47,290 nucleotides of DNA from Endozoicomonas atrinae (lineage in GTDB: Bacteria; Pseudomonadota; Gammaproteobacteria; Pseudomonadales; Endozoicomonadaceae). How positions within the stretch are numbered: position 1 is the first letter of the stretch; every line of letters begins with the position of its first letter. The notes under the pieces were generated by a model that searched no databases, had not been told where the DNA came from, and saw only the letters and a program-made list of their open reading frames with translations. Shown here piece after piece: positions 44,739 through 47,290 of the stretch. A program made the position numbers and the translations under genes. The DNA lies in assembly GCF_001647025.1 (NCBI RefSeq), contig NZ_LUKQ02000010.1, positions 1-47,290 of the forward strand, written 5' to 3'.

Positions 44739-46237
44739 GCAGCAAGTTGATCTCAAGTGACCCGGAGTGGACTTTTGAGCTGATTCAACAATACGATAAG
44801 GAGCTTTCCCGTCTTGCTGACCGTTTCCGTCTTGACACCTACCCGAATCAAATTGAGATTATCAGCTCCGAGCAGATGATGGATGCCTATGCCTCAACAG
44901 GTATGCCATTAATGTATAACCATTGGAGTTTTGGTAAACACTTTCTTCATACCCAGCAAAACTATCAACGGGGAAGAATGGGGCTGGCGTATGAAATTGT
45001 GATCAACTCGAATCCATGCATTGCGTATTTGATGGAAGAGAACACGATGACCATGCAGGCTTTGGTATTAGCCCATGCCAGCTATGGGCATAATTCCTTC
45101 TTTAAAGGGAATTATCTGTTTCAAACCTGGACTGATGCAGAGTCCATTATTGACTACCTGTTATTTGCTAAAAAGTATATTGCTGAATGTGAAGAGAAAT
45201 ATGGCATTGAGGCGGTTGAGGAGATACTGGATGCCTGTCACGCATTAATGAATCAGGGGGTAAATAGATATAAAAGACCCAGGCCCTTATCGGCTGAGCA
45301 GGAACAGGCCAGACAGGAAGAGAGGGCGGAATATATCCAGAGAACATTAAACGATATCTGGACAACAATTCCAAAGGTTGAGAAAGAAGAGCAGGAAAAG
45401 GAAGAGCGATTTCCAAAAGACCCGGAAGAAAACCTGCTCTATTTCCTGGAAAAGAATGCGCCTTTGCTGGAAACGTGGCAGAGAGAGCTGTTGCGAATTG
45501 CCAGAAAAATTGCTCAGTACTACTATCCTCAGAAGCAGACTCAGGTGATGAATGAGGGGTGGGCGTGTTTCTGGCATTACCATCTTCTTCATGAGCTATA
45601 CAACGAGGGAAAGGTTTCTGATGGCTTTATGCTGGAGTTTCTTCACTCTCATTCCAGTGTTATCTATCAGCCTTCTTTTGATAGCCCACATTACAGTGGC
45701 ATCAACCCATATACTCTTGGTTTCAATATGTTTATGGATATTCGCCGTATTTGTGAAAATCCTACGGATGAAGATCGAGAGTGGTTTCCAGACATTGCCG
45801 GAAGTGACTGGCTGGATACCGTTCACTTTGCCATGAAAAACTTTAAGGATGAAAGCTTTATCCTGCAGTTTCTTTCCCCCAAAGTAATGAGAGACTTAAG
45901 GCTTTTTTCTATTCTGGATGATGAGTCCCGATCTTATCTCGAAGTGGATAGTATTCATGATGAAGCAGGGTATAAAGCGATACGTGAGTCACTGGCAGCT
46001 CAGTACAATCTGGGTAATCGAGAACCAAATATTCAGGTTTATAATGTCAATGTCCGAGGAGATCGAATGCTGACGCTCCGTCACTATCAGCATCAAGGTC
46101 GACCATTGGGAAAAGAAACAGATGAACTGTTGAAACATATACACCGGATCTGGCAGTTTGATGTAGAGATTGAGTCGTTCGAAAATGATGCAGTGACTCA
46201 AAGCTGGCAGTGCAGTGAGAATAAGAAGAGAAAATAA
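44735..46237 (+). CDS. ycgB: SpoVR family protein (YcgB)
   Basis: A 500-residue SpoVR-like protein: [21 protein letters not shown] and [20 protein letters not shown] near the N-terminus, [16 protein letters not shown] with clustered histidines, and the conserved [19 protein letters not shown] and [17 protein letters not shown]. Its function in non-sporulating bacteria is unknown, but it is regularly clustered with prkA and yeaH, as here, where the yeaH stop and its start overlap. Confidence 0.95.
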
Positions 46238-46686
46238 AAGTCTATCGATTGCAGATATTTTTTGGTGCAGACAAACCACTTTTTCCTGATAGATATTCAT
46301 CAGTAAAATGACTTTTGTCGCTCAAAGGTGCTTTTCTTGATGTTTCTGCCTGGTGCATTTTAAAGGCATGAACCATGTCAAAATTGCCAGAGAAACTCTT
46401 CTATCCTGAGTCAAATACTTCATTTGAACTATCTGTCTGATTTATACAACTTATTCCTATTAGAGTTGTTAGTAATTTGATCAAAAAAATAACCTGATTG
46501 ATGTAGATTGCCGTTTGATTATGGATTAATAACTGGCAAATTTTTACTATCAGCGATTCACTTTATTTTTAAAATTTATATAATGGTACTTCCATCTAAA
46601 AAATTCTTGCTGTATAAAGTTCATCGAATTGAACATCTTTATTCCTAAGTAGGAAGTTCTATCAAGACCAAGGAGTCGTAGAGTAA
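46238..46686. other. AT-rich intergenic region upstream of the H-NS-like gene
   Basis: About 450 bp, strongly AT-rich in its second half, as expected for an H-NS-type autoregulated promoter. A tight palindrome TTCCTAAGTAGGAA (46642-46655) lies 31 bp before the start, followed by AAGGAG at 46669-46674, which is 12 nt from the ATG, a longer spacing than usual. Promoter boxes cannot be assigned safely. Confidence 0.4.
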
Positions 46687-47127
46687 ATGAATATTTTTGA
46701 AGAAGTTCTGCATCGTCTCAGCAGCAAAACCCGTATTCGCTCACTGTTTAAAGATGTACACGCTGAAGACCTGGAACGTATCATCTCCCGTCTGAACGAT
46801 GTTCTGACTGAGAAGCAGGAAGCTCGTGCTAAAGACGAAGAAAAGCGTCAGAAGAAGCAGGAAAGCATTGAAGCCATCAAGCAGATTATGGCTGACCGTG
46901 GTGTTTCCATGAATGACCTGGGGCTGGGAAACCTGGATCTGGACGAAGCTGCGCCAAAGCGTCGCAGAAATATTCAAAAGTATACTTTTGAATATGAGAA
47001 TGAATCTGGTGAGCGCATCAAGTGGGAAGGTGCTACTACCGGCCGTTTGCCACGTGATTTCCAGGCTTACCTGGAACGTACTGGTAAGAAGCGTCTGGAC
47101 TGCGCTTTGGAACAGATCGAAGAGTAA
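46687..47127 (+). CDS. H-NS family nucleoid-associated protein
   Basis: A 146-residue protein: N-terminal coiled-coil oligomerisation region (residues 1-60, very rich in Glu/Lys/Arg), a basic linker KRRRN, and a C-terminal DNA-binding domain with KYTFEYENESGERIKWEG and GRLPRDFQAYLE, the spacing of the H-NS core motif (W-x-G-x-G-R-x-P) slightly extended by insertion of two residues. It is likely to bind AT-rich DNA and silence acquired genes. An insertion sequence appears to begin about 40 bp after its stop. Confidence 0.85.
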   Translation: MNIFEEVLHRLSSKTRIRSLFKDVHAEDLERIISRLNDVLTEKQEARAKDEEKRQKKQESIEAIKQIMADRGVSMNDLGLGNLDLDEAAPKRRRNIQKYTFEYENESGERIKWEGATTGRLPRDFQAYLERTGKKRLDCALEQIEE

Positions 47128-47167
47128 GCTCTATTTGATCTTTCGTAAAAAAGGGCCAGAAAGGGGA

Positions 47168-47290
47168 ATGTAATTTAAATTGTGTAAACGCTTGTCGTTA
47201 ATACTCCAAAATGGAGAATAACAATGAGCGTTGAAATCAACGAAAAACTGGTAGATCAAATAGCCAGTCAGATTAAAACTCAGGATGATC
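47168..47290 (+). mobile_element. Left end of a probable IS256-family insertion sequence (truncated by window)
   Basis: TAATTTAAATTGTGTAAACG at 47171-47190 resembles IS256-family terminal repeats, which contain AATTGTGTAAA. It is followed by a short hairpin CTCCA...TGGAG and the start of a transposase-like frame. The right end is outside the window, so element boundaries are estimates. Confidence 0.55.
47224..47290 (+). CDS. Probable IS256-family transposase, N-terminus only
   Basis: The frame opens at ATG 47224 after a GGAGA six bases upstream and gives 22 residues (MSVEINEKLVDQIASQIKTQ...) before the window ends. This fits the N-termini of IS256-family transposases, which start with a short acidic helix ahead of the 'DLFGxxGLLKQLTK' region. 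Twenty-two residues are too few for certainty; the neighbouring terminal-repeat-like sequence supports the call. Confidence 0.5.
   Translation, partial: MSVEINEKLVDQIASQIKTQDD

Overview
The window looks like chromosomal DNA from a gammaproteobacterium. Evidence: E. coli-like 23S/5S ends, ispG, slt, yhhQ, pdxY, the ycjX-ycjF pair, a potGHI-type operon, a prkA-yeaH-spoVR stress cluster, an H-NS-like protein and an Lrp with close E. coli similarity. The mix of a housekeeping backbone, Oceanospirillales-like gene content and one very large protein built from eukaryotic-type signalling domains suggests an animal-associated marine lineage such as Endozoicomonadaceae. That assignment is inference; the sequence contains no species marker beyond the rRNA ends.

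Layout. 1-445: 3' end of 23S rRNA, spacer, 5S rRNA, terminator. 771-3056: secreted chorismate mutase, PPC/DUF296 protein, small lipoprotein, and the queuosine-precursor transporter yhhQ with a probable preQ1-I riboswitch overlapping its ribosome binding site. 3302-8233: penicillin/AHL-acylase family enzyme, then (reverse) an M20 peptidase homologue lacking several metal ligands and an MHS-family transporter. 8325-11674 (reverse): ispG and slt. 12056-14027: orphan short RelB/DinJ antitoxin, 2OG-Fe(II) oxygenase-like gene divergent from a small Rieske protein, and an unknown protein. 14258-18887: SIS-CBS protein resembling KdsD but without its catalytic residues, a CTAG-flanked MITE, an AsnC-type regulator, a SYLF-domain protein, two tandem secreted paralogues of unknown family, and a Tsx-like channel. 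19140-27022: a large unknown protein with GT-B-like features, a proline-rich secreted protein, pdxY-ycjX-ycjF, and alr.

27381-31475 is the centre of interest: one gene encoding about 1364 residues, with three recognisable macrodomains plus a fourth degenerate one, a Ser-rich linker, a RING/U-box-like segment and a C-terminal Deltex (DTC) domain very close to that of animal DTX3L/Deltex E3 ligases. It reads as a single-chain bacterial analogue of the animal PARP9-DTX3L/PARP14 ADP-ribose and ubiquitin machinery, and is a strong candidate host-directed effector.

31584-36076: polyamine ABC transporter genes (ATPase and two permeases, no binding protein), an Lrp/BkdR regulator and a PilZ protein. 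36490-40943: a branched-chain amino-acid catabolic operon (Leu/Val dehydrogenase, E1 alpha, E1 beta, E2), interrupted between E1 beta and E2 by a 13-copy 8-bp tandem repeat sitting in the loop of a perfect 10-bp inverted repeat. 41438-46237: prkA-yeaH-spoVR. 46687-47127: H-NS-like protein. The window ends within a probable IS256-family insertion sequence.
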